From Natrinema hispanicum (GTDB taxonomy: Archaea; Halobacteriota; Halobacteria; Halobacteriales; Natrialbaceae): a stretch of 64,000 nucleotides of DNA. The position numbers and the translations under genes are program-made. Each line of letters starts with the position of its first letter. The stretch's first letter is position 1. This document shows, in pieces, positions 1 to 8,861 of the stretch. The stretch spans positions 1 through 64,000 of the forward strand of contig NZ_FOIC01000015.1 of assembly GCF_900111485.1 (NCBI RefSeq), in the 5' to 3' direction. The notes beneath the pieces were generated by a model. That model saw nothing but the letters and a program-made list of their open reading frames with translations. It was not told where the DNA came from and did not search any database.

Positions 1-120
1 ACCGTATTTGCGATGCTGAAGGACGACGGCGACGAGATCCGCTCCCGGAGCTGGCATGGCCAGTTCCGGGAGCTCACACGGAAGTGCATCGTCCATAACC
101 TCGCGCAGGCGGCGAGTTAA
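1..120 (+). CDS. transposase, C-terminal end (partial)
   Basis: The window opens inside this frame; its last 39 codons run to TAA at 118-120. The ending (VFAMLKDDGDEI, then WHGQFRELTRKCIVHN) resembles the C-terminal end of haloarchaeal DDE transposases of the IS5 type. That family assignment is from memory and was not searched. The catalytic part lies outside the window, so it cannot be said whether the gene is intact. The stop codon sits in the loop of a perfect 11-bp hairpin. Confidence 0.5.
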   Translation, partial: TVFAMLKDDGDEIRSRSWHGQFRELTRKCIVHNLAQAAS

Positions 121-133
121 GGCTCGCCGCCTG
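106..133 (+). terminator. hairpin overlapping the transposase stop
   Basis: A perfect 11-bp inverted repeat (CAGGCGGCGAG at 106-116 and CTCGCCGCCTG at 123-133) leaves a 6-base loop that contains the TAA of the transposase. It may end the transcript or be part of the element's right end. Confidence 0.5.
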
Positions 134-499
134 CTCCCCTTCTCCGGACGTATTCGAGAGAGGCATCGCCATCGTCCATCTCACACTTCGTGCAGCATCT
201 TGTGAAACTGATGTTTTAATCACTGCACAAGTCGGCTGAAATCGAATCGTCCGATCTCAGAACCTACCGATAGAGCGTAGCTACCGGTGGAAAAGTGAAT
301 GTCAAAATTCCCATGGTGGCGCTGTCTTGCGTTCAACACTGTATTCTGTGTCGTTTTCGAGTGCAGTCTCGTCAGTGACTGGCAGATCGCACGCGCAGCT
401 CGAGGCTGGCCGATATATGGCTGCAAAAAGTGTACGCTGTCCGTGTCGTACCGGCGTCGATCGCGGGGATGGGCGACAACGTCCGACGTGGACGAGAGT
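121..499. other. intergenic region, probable IS flank
   Basis: Apart from the hairpin at its left edge, I see no gene here. Frames that cross it lack coding character and run antisense into the winged-helix gene. The stretch around 200-330 is AT-richer than its surroundings. The right inverted repeat of the insertion sequence should lie here but cannot be recognised without the left end. Confidence 0.4.
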
Positions 500-805
500 C
501 TATCCTTCGATCTCGGCGACGTCTTCGATCTTCATGCCGTCGAGCTTGTCGACGATGTCGTCGAGCTTGTCGTCGAGTTCGTCGACGAACTCGGCGGTAC
601 GCTCGGTCTTGATCGCACCCTGGCTCGAGGGCTCGATGAGGTTCTCTTCCTCGAGAACGCGAAGCGAGTAGCGAACCTTGTGGTGTGGGTAGCCCGTCTC
701 GTTGGACATCTTGACGATCCCGATCGGCTCGTTCTCGATGACCATCTTCAGGACCTGCAGATGTCGTTCCAACATATCGACTTCCTTCTCAAGTCGGTCT
801 ATCAT
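500..805 (-). CDS. small winged-helix transcriptional regulator
   Basis: A 101-residue haloarchaeal protein. Residues 1-25 look like a short coiled coil (MIDRLEKEVDMLERH), followed by a winged-helix core (IVKMSNETGYPHHKVRYSL, then LEEENLIEPS) and an acidic amphipathic C-terminus (ELDDKLDDIVDKLDGMKIED) that could dimerise. The ATG at 805 is preferred to one 66 bases upstream because a TTTTAAAA box lies at 832-839, about 30 bases before it, which fits a nearly leaderless transcript. It is divergent from purA. The regulatory target is unknown. Confidence 0.75.
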   Translation of the reverse strand: MIDRLEKEVDMLERHLQVLKMVIENEPIGIVKMSNETGYPHHKVRYSLRVLEEENLIEPSSQGAIKTERTAEFVDELDDKLDDIVDKLDGMKIEDVAEIEG

Positions 806-1045
806 GGCATTTGTTAACTTGTCTTTGGGCCTTTTAAAAGTTACTCTCGAGCGCTGAAACGACCCTGTCAATAAAACGGTGGTTCCTGTCAGTAGTTAAC
901 GCTTCCGGTGTGACCAAATTCCTGTTACAGGACGTGTCTTTCCGGTTGCGGTGGAAATCCTGTCTGCCATGTGTGTCGTGGACCACTGTGTCGACACCCG
1001 TATACCGTAATCTGTTTATCGACCGGGCAAGAACCCGTCGCTGTT

Positions 1046-2410
1046 ATGACCGTCACTATCGTCGGGTCGCAACTCGGCGACGAAGGTAAAGGTGGGGTCG
1101 TCGACCTGTACGGCGACGCCGCCGATGTCGTTGCCCGGTATCAGGGCGGCGACAACGCTGGCCATACCGTCGTTCACGACGGAGAGAAGTACAAACTGTC
1201 GCTCGTGCCATCGGGAGCCGTCCGAGGAAAGGTCGGCGTCCTCGGCAACGGTTGTGTCGTCAACCCCGAGACGCTGTTCGACGAGATCGACACCCTCCGC
1301 GACCGCGGTCTCGAGCCGGACGTCCGTGTCGCCGAGCGCGCACACGTTATCCTCCCCTATCATCGCGCACTCGACGGCATCGAGGAAGAAGAAAAGGACG
1401 ACCTCGCCGCTGGCACGACCAAACGCGGCATCGGCCCGACCTACGAGGACAAGGCCGGCCGCCGCGGCGTCCGGATCGGCGACTTGCTCGACCCCGACGC
1501 GCTGCGCGAGCGCCTCGAGTACGTCGTCCCCCAAAAGAAGGCCCTCGCCGAGGAGGTCTTCGAGAAAGAGACCGGTGAGGAGTTCGACATCGAGCACCTC
1601 TACGAGACCTACCGCGAATACGGCAAACGCCTCGAAGAGGAAGGGATGACCGTCGACTGCGGAGACTTCCTGCAAGAACGGATCGACGCCGGCGACAACG
1701 TCATGCTCGAGGGTGCACAGGGAACGTCGCTCGACATCGACCACGGCGTCTACCCCTACGTCACCTCCTCGAACCCGAGTTCTGGTGGCGCAAGCGTCGG
1801 CACCGGCCTCGGTCCGACCGTCGTCGGACAGGGAGACGTTATCGGCATCGTCAAAGCCTATCTCTCGCGGGTCGGCACGGGTCCGCTCCCGACCGAACTC
1901 GGCGGCGTCGAGGATCAGACCCCTGACTACGACGCAAGCGAGGGTGCCGGTGAAGACGAAGAGGAACTCGCGACCCGGATCCGCGACGAGGGTGGCGAGT
2001 ACGGGACTGTCACCGGCCGTCCACGTCGTGTCGGGTGGCTCGACATGCCAATGCTGCGCCACGCAACCCGTGCGAACGGCTTTACGGGACTGGCGATCAA
2101 CCACATCGACGTGCTGGCCGGTCTCGACGAGGTGAAAGTCGGTCACAGCTACGAGTTCGACGGCGAGGAAATCTTCACGATGCCCCCAACGACCGAAGCC
2201 TGGGGCCGCTGCGAAGCGACGTTCAAGTCCTTCGATGGCTGGCCCGAAGTCGACTGGGCCGAAGTCGCCGCCGAGGGCTACGAGGCGATCCCCGAGAACG
2301 CACGGACCTACCTCGAGTACATCAGCGACGAACTCGAAACGCCGATCTATGCGGTTGGCGTCGGTCCCGGCCGTGAGGAGACCGTCATCGTCGAGAACCC
2401 GTACGAATAA
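1046..2410 (+). CDS. purA: adenylosuccinate synthetase
   Basis: PurA condenses IMP and aspartate using GTP, the first step from IMP to AMP, in the cytosol. The N-terminal GDEGKG loop with its catalytic Asp and the NAGHT motif with the catalytic His are present, as is the RRVGWLD region near the base-binding site. At 454 residues it is slightly longer than bacterial enzymes; an acidic insert (ASEGAGEDEEEL) in the second half accounts for this and is typical of halophiles. The ATG at 1046 is chosen because family homology starts there and a TTTAT box lies about 29 bases upstream, which implies a leaderless message. It is monocistronic. Confidence 0.97.
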   Translation: MTVTIVGSQLGDEGKGGVVDLYGDAADVVARYQGGDNAGHTVVHDGEKYKLSLVPSGAVRGKVGVLGNGCVVNPETLFDEIDTLRDRGLEPDVRVAERAHVILPYHRALDGIEEEEKDDLAAGTTKRGIGPTYEDKAGRRGVRIGDLLDPDALRERLEYVVPQKKALAEEVFEKETGEEFDIEHLYETYREYGKRLEEEGMTVDCGDFLQERIDAGDNVMLEGAQGTSLDIDHGVYPYVTSSNPSSGGASVGTGLGPTVVGQGDVIGIVKAYLSRVGTGPLPTELGGVEDQTPDYDASEGAGEDEEELATRIRDEGGEYGTVTGRPRRVGWLDMPMLRHATRANGFTGLAINHIDVLAGLDEVKVGHSYEFDGEEIFTMPPTTEAWGRCEATFKSFDGWPEVDWAEVAAEGYEAIPENARTYLEYISDELETPIYAVGVGPGREETVIVENPYE

Positions 2411-2564
2411 CGCTCTCGTTGGGATTCCCGACGACCGCTGTTTTCCCGTTCGCACCGAAGCTGTGGTCGAACCGGTGTCCGAATGATATCACCTCGTCAG
2501 CCTCGGCTGAATCGCTGTCGCCAGCACACACCCGTTATTTTTCGCTCGGACGTATTGAGACCAT

Positions 2565-4292
2565 ATGGCAGCCGGGTCCGATCCCAGTGGAAATACTGAC
2601 ACAGCTGAGAATCGGCACTCGAGGGTGGGCTACTGGGGGCCACTGATCGCAGTGAGTCTAGCGATGTTCGTCGTGTCGATCAACTCGGCGCTGATGAACG
2701 TGGCAGTTCCTGCGATCGTCGCGGAGTTCGACACCACGGTCACCGTCATTCAGGGAGCGATCTCGTTTTACTCGCTGGTGCTCGGCGCGTTGATCCTTCC
2801 AGGCGGCACGCTGCCGGCCATCTATGAGGTCAGACGTGTGATGACAGCCGCACTGATCGTCTATGCTGGCGGGACGCTCTTGGCAGCGCTCAGCTGGAAC
2901 GTCGTGGTGCTCACCATCGGGTGGTCGCTCATCATGGGTATTGGGGCCGCCGTGTTACTCCCCCTGACGTACACCGTGTTGATGTTCAGTTACGAAGCGG
3001 ACAATCGGGCGACGGCGCTCGGACTGTTGGCCGGTGTGAGCGCGGTCGGCGCAGCCGTTGGCCCGATTTTCGGCGGGGCAGTCACGACGTACGCTAGCTG
3101 GCGATGGGGGTTTGCACTGGAACTCGTCGTCGTGGGGGCGACACTCGTTTTCGTCCGGTATGTGAGCGCGGGCCGGCTGACGGACACGCGTCGCTCACTG
3201 GATCTCGGCGGGACAGTCCTCTCTATCGCCGGAGCAACGGCGCTCGTCACGGGATTCCTCTTGAGCGGGAAGTACGGGTGGCTGCTCGCACGGCGGCCGT
3301 TCGCCGTCGGCGGGGTGCAATTCAATCCGTTTGGGACATCACCCGCGATCTGGTTTCTCGGGCTTGGACTGCTTACGCTCGCCGCGTTCGTTCAGTACGA
3401 ACGCCGACTGGAACGCGCCGGGAGATCGCCCCTCGTTCCAATGGGTATCCTGATGAACAGCCGTTTTCTCTCGGGTGTTGCCACGTACAGCGTCCGCTCG
3501 GTCGTCATGGCTGGCTTCATGTTCGTCGTTCCGGTCTACCTCCAGTCGGCACTCGGTCACACCGCCTTCGAAGCCGGGCTTGCGATGCTTCCATACTCTC
3601 TCGCGACGCTCATCTTTTCGACGGTGACGACCAGTTGGCGTGCGTCACTCTCGCCGAAGACGCTCGTCCAGGCTGGCATCGCGTGTATGGGCCTCGGCGT
3701 GATTCTCCTGTACGGGCAGACGAGCCCCGAGCAGACGATCCGCGGGATGGCCATCCCGATGGCGTTCGTCGGAGCCGGTCTCGGGCTGCTCATGGGCCAG
3801 CTCGTCAATATGACGCTCTCTGCTGTCCCCACCGCGAACTACGCCGAGGCGTCCGGGGTCTTGAACGCGAGCAGTTCGATGGGGTTCTCCCTGGGGACAG
3901 CAGTCGTCGGTTCGGTCCTGCTCGGCCGGTTTTACGGCAGCGTCGTTGATGGCGTCCTCCAAGCGAGAAACGCGACCGTGTCGGTGGAGGAACGAATCGA
4001 ACTGGTGCTGGCACTCGAGGACGCCGCGGAGACGGCAACCGAAGCCACGCAGCAAGCGTTTCTGGCCCAACTTACGCCGGCAGAACGACGATTACTCGAG
4101 GGGATCTTCGAGACCGCGATGGTCGATGCCCAGCAGGCAGCGCTCCTGCTCCTTGCGCTGTTCGTGTTGCTCTTGCTCGTCGTCTCGACGTTTCTGCCAC
4201 GGCAGGTCCCAGAGACCGATGAGTCATCCGAATCGCTCGAATTAGCGCAGGAACCGACGAGTGATACATCTGAAGCGGCCATAGAGGACTGA
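2565..4292 (+). CDS. MFS drug-type exporter (DHA2/EmrB-QacA-like)
   Basis: A 575-residue protein with many hydrophobic helices. It starts with a short hydrophilic tail, then membrane segments from about residue 25 (YWGPLIAVSLAMFVVSINS) through the final helix near residue 540. The length and helix number fit the 14-helix DHA2 branch of the major facilitator superfamily. The segment LMNVAVPAI in helix 1 is typical of that branch. It probably exports drugs or metabolites by proton antiport; the substrate cannot be inferred. TTATTT lies about 28 bases before the ATG. It is alone, downstream of purA, with no adjacent regulator. Confidence 0.85.
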   Translation: MAAGSDPSGNTDTAENRHSRVGYWGPLIAVSLAMFVVSINSALMNVAVPAIVAEFDTTVTVIQGAISFYSLVLGALILPGGTLPAIYEVRRVMTAALIVYAGGTLLAALSWNVVVLTIGWSLIMGIGAAVLLPLTYTVLMFSYEADNRATALGLLAGVSAVGAAVGPIFGGAVTTYASWRWGFALELVVVGATLVFVRYVSAGRLTDTRRSLDLGGTVLSIAGATALVTGFLLSGKYGWLLARRPFAVGGVQFNPFGTSPAIWFLGLGLLTLAAFVQYERRLERAGRSPLVPMGILMNSRFLSGVATYSVRSVVMAGFMFVVPVYLQSALGHTAFEAGLAMLPYSLATLIFSTVTTSWRASLSPKTLVQAGIACMGLGVILLYGQTSPEQTIRGMAIPMAFVGAGLGLLMGQLVNMTLSAVPTANYAEASGVLNASSSMGFSLGTAVVGSVLLGRFYGSVVDGVLQARNATVSVEERIELVLALEDAAETATEATQQAFLAQLTPAERRLLEGIFETAMVDAQQAALLLLALFVLLLLVVSTFLPRQVPETDESSESLELAQEPTSDTSEAAIED

Positions 4293-4402
4293 TTCGAATC
4301 GCAAAGTCGTACAACTCCGATGCACTCGCTCGGATTGGGCGGGTACCCTGTCACGAGCAACGTTCCCGAAACCTTTTGCTGCAGGCGACGAGCCTACGTA
4401 GT

Positions 4403-4597
4403 ATGAAGGAGTCGTTGCTGGACATTCTCTGCTGTCCGCTCGATAAACACGATCTGGAACTCGAGAACGCCGAGTACGACGGCGACGAGGTCGTCGGCGG
4501 CGAACTCGTCTGTACAGAGTGTGGCGAGGCCTACCCGATCGAAGACGGGATCCCGAACCTGCTGCCGCCGGACATGCGCGACGAAACGCCGGCCTGA
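4403..4597 (+). CDS. Trm112-like zinc-finger protein
   Basis: A 64-residue protein of the Trm112/YcaR family. It opens with the typical LLDILCCPL and has a second pair LVCTECGEAYPI followed by DGIPNLLP. The CC and CxxC cysteines should bind zinc. Trm112 proteins activate SAM-dependent methyltransferases acting on tRNA, rRNA or release factor; the partner is not in this window. The ATG at 4403 is chosen over one 27 bases earlier because homology starts there and a T-rich box lies about 27 bases upstream. The next gene begins 12 bases after its stop. Confidence 0.88.
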   Translation: MKESLLDILCCPLDKHDLELENAEYDGDEVVGGELVCTECGEAYPIEDGIPNLLPPDMRDETPA

Positions 4598-4609
4598 CGG
4601 ACACAAACC

Positions 4610-5200
4610 GTGTCACCAACCGAGGTCACCGTCCACGTCAACCGCGGGTCCGCAGACGCGCTCGAGCCGGCCAGCACCGCGCTCGAGACCGACGGCTCGT
4701 TTCGGCTCTTGCTTGCAGGACACGAGTCGCCTGCCCACGTCCATTGTCGTCTCCACGGTGATCTCGAGCGGATCGCATCGCTCGACGGCACGAACTACTA
4801 CGTCGAGCCAGACAGCGTCACGGCCGTTCCGATCGCCGTCGACACCGACGCGATCGAGCAGCCAGTCGACGGTCGGCTCGAGGTGTTGACGGGCTATGGC
4901 TCGGAATCAGTTACGATCGACGTCACCGTCGTCCCGGGGCCGCCGGACGTCGACATCGACGAATCGCTTGCTGAACCCGCCCGCTCGGAACCCGAGCCGA
5001 CGGTGTTCGAACAGGCAGTCGGCCGAATTACTGCCGTCCGCGGGGTCGAGACGGGAACGCTGGCGGTGCTGGCGCTGGGCGTGGTCGCGCTCACGATTGC
5101 AACGCTGACAACGGCGTCGATCGGCAGTCCGATCGCGACGGCCGGCCTGGGAAGCGTCGTCGCCGGCGTCGTCGTGGCGCTGGTTCTGTTACTCCGGTAG
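4610..5200 (+). CDS. membrane-anchored hypothetical protein
   Basis: A 196-residue protein with a GTG start 12 bases after the Trm112 gene, so probably co-transcribed with it. Residues 1-110 look like an all-beta, Ig-like domain (alternating strands, then VPGPPDV), followed by an acidic linker and two C-terminal membrane helices (about 145-167 and 172-195, ending LVLLLR). There is no N-terminal signal, so the beta domain probably faces the cytoplasm. I do not recognise a characterised family. It meets the next gene convergently, 14 bases away. Confidence 0.75.
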   Translation: MSPTEVTVHVNRGSADALEPASTALETDGSFRLLLAGHESPAHVHCRLHGDLERIASLDGTNYYVEPDSVTAVPIAVDTDAIEQPVDGRLEVLTGYGSESVTIDVTVVPGPPDVDIDESLAEPARSEPEPTVFEQAVGRITAVRGVETGTLAVLALGVVALTIATLTTASIGSPIATAGLGSVVAGVVVALVLLLR

Positions 5201-5214
5201 ACGCCGCGAGCGAG

Positions 5215-6339
5215 TTACTCGTCGACCTGCGTCGCCTCGAGGCCGTCCTCGCCGACTCGCTTCGCCCGGAGGTATCGCGCCCGATAGCGGTTTGCCCCGT
5301 CGTAGACGTCTGCCTCGCGGATCTCATCCGTGCGGCCCTCCGCGACTGCATCGATCAGTTCCTCGAGCTGGTTGAGTTCGCTGGTCGTGAGCTCGAGTTC
5401 ATAAGTGTGTTCCTCCTCGGACTCGAGGATGGCCCACTTGCGGGCGGCGGCGACGACGAGCGAACAGGGTTCCCGGCAGGGGAACGGGCCGTCACCGCCA
5501 TCGACGTCCAAGTCGTCGTCTTCGTCGTATCCCCATTCTCGACGACGCAGACACTGCGAGTCGACACAGCAGGCCTCGGCCATCCAGTCGACGGCCTCAC
5601 GCGGAAGTTCGTCGATCACGTCGTAGATGCCGGTCTGGCGCTCGGCGGTCTCGGTCCAGTGGTCGACGTCCAGATTGCCACGTAGTTCGCGATGCCAGTT
5701 GGCGATCGTCGCGGGGTAGAGAAAACCGACTGTTTCGACGAGTTCCGCACCCGAGAGGCCGGTAAACGCCCAACCCGAAACGAGCGTTGGTGCGGTCTTC
5801 AGCGGCCGGTAGCGGCCGTCCTCATCGTAGGTCGCGATCTCGCGAGCGTCACGCGGGTCGTCGTAGACCTCGAGGTCGGCGAGATCGCTGTCGGCGTCGT
5901 CGACGTGCCAGAGATCGTAGACGCGCTCGCCGTCGGGGTCGTCGACGTCGACGAAGCGGGCCGTGATCGATAGTTGACCCCACCGCCGGTCGATGCCCTC
6001 GCGGAGCGCGTCGTACCGTGCTGGCACCGCGAGGCCATCGGTCGTGGTCGTATGCTCGCCGGCGTCCGGGATCGGTGCGTGCTCACACCACCGGAGGAAC
6101 GCACGCCGGGCGGTTCCCTCCCCGCCAACGGTCTCCTGCCAGTAACGCCAGTTGGTCACGTACTCCTCGCAGGTCTCGAGGGCCTCTCGAAGGGCAGTCT
6201 CGTCGAGGTCGTGCCACTCGTCGGCGGGCGTCTCGAGGACGTAGTTGCCGTCTTCCTCGTCGATACGGAGGCCGTCGAACGTGACACCAGCGGATGCGCG
6301 GTCGAGCAGCGGCTCGAGGTCGGCAGTCGCGATCGTCAC
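5215..6339 (-). CDS. DR2241-type iron-sulfur protein
   Basis: A 374-residue protein starting 3 bases after the cbiX stop, so in one operon with it. The C-terminal third carries a cysteine cluster (EACCVDSQC, then CREPCSLVV) that would hold a 4Fe-4S cluster, as in the DR2241 family that occurs beside or fused to CbiX. Inferred role: a redox or assembly partner in cobalamin or siroheme synthesis. The N-terminal half is mainly acidic and helical with no motif I can name. Confidence 0.8.
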   Translation of the reverse strand: MTIATADLEPLLDRASAGVTFDGLRIDEEDGNYVLETPADEWHDLDETALREALETCEEYVTNWRYWQETVGGEGTARRAFLRWCEHAPIPDAGEHTTTTDGLAVPARYDALREGIDRRWGQLSITARFVDVDDPDGERVYDLWHVDDADSDLADLEVYDDPRDAREIATYDEDGRYRPLKTAPTLVSGWAFTGLSGAELVETVGFLYPATIANWHRELRGNLDVDHWTETAERQTGIYDVIDELPREAVDWMAEACCVDSQCLRRREWGYDEDDDLDVDGGDGPFPCREPCSLVVAAARKWAILESEEEHTYELELTTSELNQLEELIDAVAEGRTDEIREADVYDGANRYRARYLRAKRVGEDGLEATQVDE

Positions 6340-6342
6340 GTG

Positions 6343-7248
6343 TCAGTCACCCGCACCCGTTCCCGCGCTCGGTTCGTGGTCGGCGTCGGCGACTGAGCCG
6401 GCGATGTCGCGGACCGTCTCGCGAGCGTCGCCGATATCCGCACCGGCATCAGCCGCGCGCTCGAGGACGACGTCGGCCATGAGGTCTTCGGTGCCGACGG
6501 CACCGGTGTACCAGATCCGGTGGCCGTCGACTTCGGCTGGCACGTCCCACCCCAGGCGGTAGTCCTCGGTCAGCCCCATGTCCTCGGGGATGTCCTCTTG
6601 AGTGTGGTAGCCGTCGGCGATAAACAGTGGGACGACGACGATGTCGTCGCTCTCGAAGAAGTCCGTGACGTCGTCGACCTCCGGTTCCTCGTCCATGAAC
6701 AGCGCCTTGACCTCGTCGAAGCGACCGCGCTCGCGGATGCGCTCGCTGTGGTATTCGATCGCCTTCGCGGAGTTTTCGTTGCGCTCGGTGCCGTGGCCGA
6801 CGACGGCCAGCCCGACGCCCTCGCCGACGGCTGGATCGCCAGTGGCGGTCTCGGCCCGCTGAACGATCACGTCCGTCATCGCGTCGTGGGTACCGACCGG
6901 CCCACAGTAATGGATGGTCTTGCCGACATCGTCAGCCTCGAGCGTGGCCTGCGAGGCGCTTGTGCCGTCGGAGTCCCACTTTTCGGGATCCCAGTCATCC
7001 AACCGCAGTTCCCGCGGAATGACCTCTTCGGTGAAATAGCCCTCGCTGATAAAGAGGGGGACGACGAACACCTCGTCAGCCTCGAGCGTGCGGACCACCT
7101 CGCGGAAGTGTGGCTCTTCCTTCCAGAACGCCTCGCGGACCTCGTCGAACGCGCCCGTCTCGCGGATCGTATCCGCGTGGGCGTAGGTCGGATCCGAGGC
7201 GTCCGGATTCAGATGCGATCCGTGTGCCGCGATGACCAGCGCTTGCAT
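6343..7248 (-). CDS. cbiX: sirohydrochlorin cobaltochelatase CbiX (two-domain)
   Basis: It inserts Co2+ into sirohydrochlorin in anaerobic cobalamin synthesis. The 301-residue protein has two CbiX repeats: the first begins LVIAAHGSHL with HYCGPVGTH near its end, the second LAVVGHGTER with WYTGAVGTE. Each contributes a metal-binding His near the start of its domain. This long form contrasts with the roughly 120-residue archaeal CbiXS, suggesting internal duplication. Nickel or iron chelation is also possible in the family. It is the first gene of a two-gene operon with the Fe-S protein. Confidence 0.92.
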   Translation of the reverse strand: MQALVIAAHGSHLNPDASDPTYAHADTIRETGAFDEVREAFWKEEPHFREVVRTLEADEVFVVPLFISEGYFTEEVIPRELRLDDWDPEKWDSDGTSASQATLEADDVGKTIHYCGPVGTHDAMTDVIVQRAETATGDPAVGEGVGLAVVGHGTERNENSAKAIEYHSERIRERGRFDEVKALFMDEEPEVDDVTDFFESDDIVVVPLFIADGYHTQEDIPEDMGLTEDYRLGWDVPAEVDGHRIWYTGAVGTEDLMADVVLERAADAGADIGDARETVRDIAGSVADADHEPSAGTGAGD

Positions 7249-7380
7249 GGACGGCGCTTAGGATAGTACCGGTATAGGGTCTTCGCTGCCGGTCCTCGTC
7301 GCCGGGTCCGACGATCTGACACGCGCTGCTTGGGTCCGGAGAGCGGTACGGCTATTTGCGCCCGGTGACAACTCGCGGTC

Positions 7381-8139
7381 GTGCAACTGGTGGGCTACGA
7401 ACCGAGTGGGCGGGGCTCGGCGCTGCTCGTAAGCGACGGCAGCGGCGAGATCGACCACCGCTCACTCGCTGCTGGCGACGACCTCGCGTACACGCTCGGC
7501 GAGCGCCACTGTGCCGGGACGATCGACGAGACCGGCACGCACGTCGCCTGTGACCGGCCGTCTGCCCCCTACTGCGAGTATCACACGAGCACGTGGGTCT
7601 GTGCCCGCTGTACCGGCACTTGCCTGAAAGACGAGATGGACTGTTACGACGACCACGCCGTCTACATCGCCGCGTTCGCCCCCGAGACGTTCAAGGTCGG
7701 CGTCACCAAGCTGTGGCGTCTCAAGACCCGACTGCGCGAACAGGGAGCCGATCACGCGGCCCACGTCCATACCGTTTCGAACGGCCGGCTCGCCCGCGAA
7801 CTCGAGGCCGAAATCGCCCAGCGGCTCGTCGACCGGGTTCGAACCGGTTCCAAAGTGGCTGGACTCGCCGCCGACATCGACGGGGACGCCTGGGAGGCCG
7901 TCCTCGCCGAGTTCGACGTCATCGAGCGATTCGACTTCGACTACGGGCTCGACCTCGAGACGCGACCGGTCCGTGAGACGCTTGCGTCAGGAACCGTTGT
8001 GGGCGTCAAAGGCCGGCTGTTGGTGCTCGAAAACAGCGGGACGACCTACGCCGTGGATATGCGCGATCTCGTTGGCTACGACCTCGAGGCGGGCCGGTCG
8101 GATCGGAACCTCCAGTCCTCGCTCGGCTCGTTCGGGTGA
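7381..8139 (+). CDS. DUF2797 family protein
   Basis: A 252-residue protein with a GTG start, as expected for this haloarchaeal family. A Cys/His-rich centre (HCAGTI, CDRPSAPYCEYH, WVCARCTGTC) looks like paired zinc ribbons. Next comes a conserved block, VYIAAFAPETFKVGVTK, recalling GIY-YIG-like folds, then an alpha/beta C-terminus. No function is established. It is divergent from cbiX and monocistronic; a strong hairpin follows its stop codon. Confidence 0.8.
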   Translation: MQLVGYEPSGRGSALLVSDGSGEIDHRSLAAGDDLAYTLGERHCAGTIDETGTHVACDRPSAPYCEYHTSTWVCARCTGTCLKDEMDCYDDHAVYIAAFAPETFKVGVTKLWRLKTRLREQGADHAAHVHTVSNGRLARELEAEIAQRLVDRVRTGSKVAGLAADIDGDAWEAVLAEFDVIERFDFDYGLDLETRPVRETLASGTVVGVKGRLLVLENSGTTYAVDMRDLVGYDLEAGRSDRNLQSSLGSFG

Positions 8140-8142
8140 ACC

Positions 8143-8165
8143 GCCTCGGGGTCAAGCCCCGAGGC
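8143..8165 (+). terminator. hairpin terminator after the DUF2797 gene
   Basis: A perfect 9-bp stem (GCCTCGGGG at 8143-8151, CCCCGAGGC at 8157-8165) with a 5-base loop, beginning 4 bases after the stop codon. No clear T-run follows, which is common in haloarchaea. Confidence 0.6.
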
Positions 8166-8346
8166 ACTCGGCCTGCTCCGCCTGTAGAATCGGTCTGCTC
8201 GTTTGTCGTGACTCCTCCCGTGCTCGCAGGTCGGTTCTGCTCCGCTGCTCTATTCGTCCCTGTGCTCGAGGCTCATCATCACTGTAGGGAGCGTGCCGAT
8301 CCGAGACATGGCAATCCTTTTCCCCGACGCAGGAGAATCCGATGGT

Positions 8347-8706
8347 ATGACAGACGAACCCGATTCCGACGGCGACGCAGGCGACGACAGCGAAGAGAAA
8401 TCGTTCCGCGAGCGGGTCGAAGAGATTCGCGAAAAGCGCGCCGAAGAGGGCGAGGGCGAAGGTGAAGCCCCTGAAAGCCCGTTCGGTGGCGGTGGCGGTC
8501 CCGGCGGCATGGGCGGCGGCGGCAACCCCTTTGCCCAAATGATGGGTGGCATGATGGGCGGCGGCCCCGGCGCTGGCCCCGGTGGTCGCGGCGGACAAGA
8601 CGAGAGCAACGAGGAACTCGTCCGCGAAGTCCGACAGCTGCGTGACGAAATGCGCGATCAGACCCGCGCGCTCAAGCGCATCGCCGACGCGCTCGAAGAG
8701 CAGTAA
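8347..8706 (+). CDS. Gly/Met-rich low-complexity small protein
   Basis: A 119-residue protein in three parts: an acidic N-terminus with a charged helix (residues 1-40), a Gly/Met/Pro-rich centre (about 44-83, including MMGGMMGGG) and a C-terminal heptad-like helix (about 87-119, ending LKRIADALEEQ). The ATG at 8347 is chosen because CCTTTTCC lies about 27 bases upstream. The helix could oligomerise and the middle may be disordered, both inferred. I know of no assigned function. Confidence 0.75.
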   Translation: MTDEPDSDGDAGDDSEEKSFRERVEEIREKRAEEGEGEGEAPESPFGGGGGPGGMGGGGNPFAQMMGGMMGGGPGAGPGGRGGQDESNEELVREVRQLRDEMRDQTRALKRIADALEEQ

Positions 8707-8861
8707 CGGACCCGTTTCATCGCACCCCGTTTTCGCCGGTCATCCGTTCCGCTGAGCGATGTCTGTCCTGCGATGGGAGATGACGCGAGCAGGCGTCCAG
8801 AACAGTCTCCGTGCTTCTGTCTCGAGCGTGATCGGGGTGTGACCTGCGTTGGCTGGCAGTC

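Noticed and set aside
299-817. A 172-codon plus-strand frame
   Set aside because: Its second half is antisense to the small winged-helix gene, and the first half has no motif.
1016-2455. A 479-codon open frame on the minus strand
   Set aside because: It lies exactly opposite purA and its composition is that of an antisense frame of a GC-rich gene; no family motif is visible.
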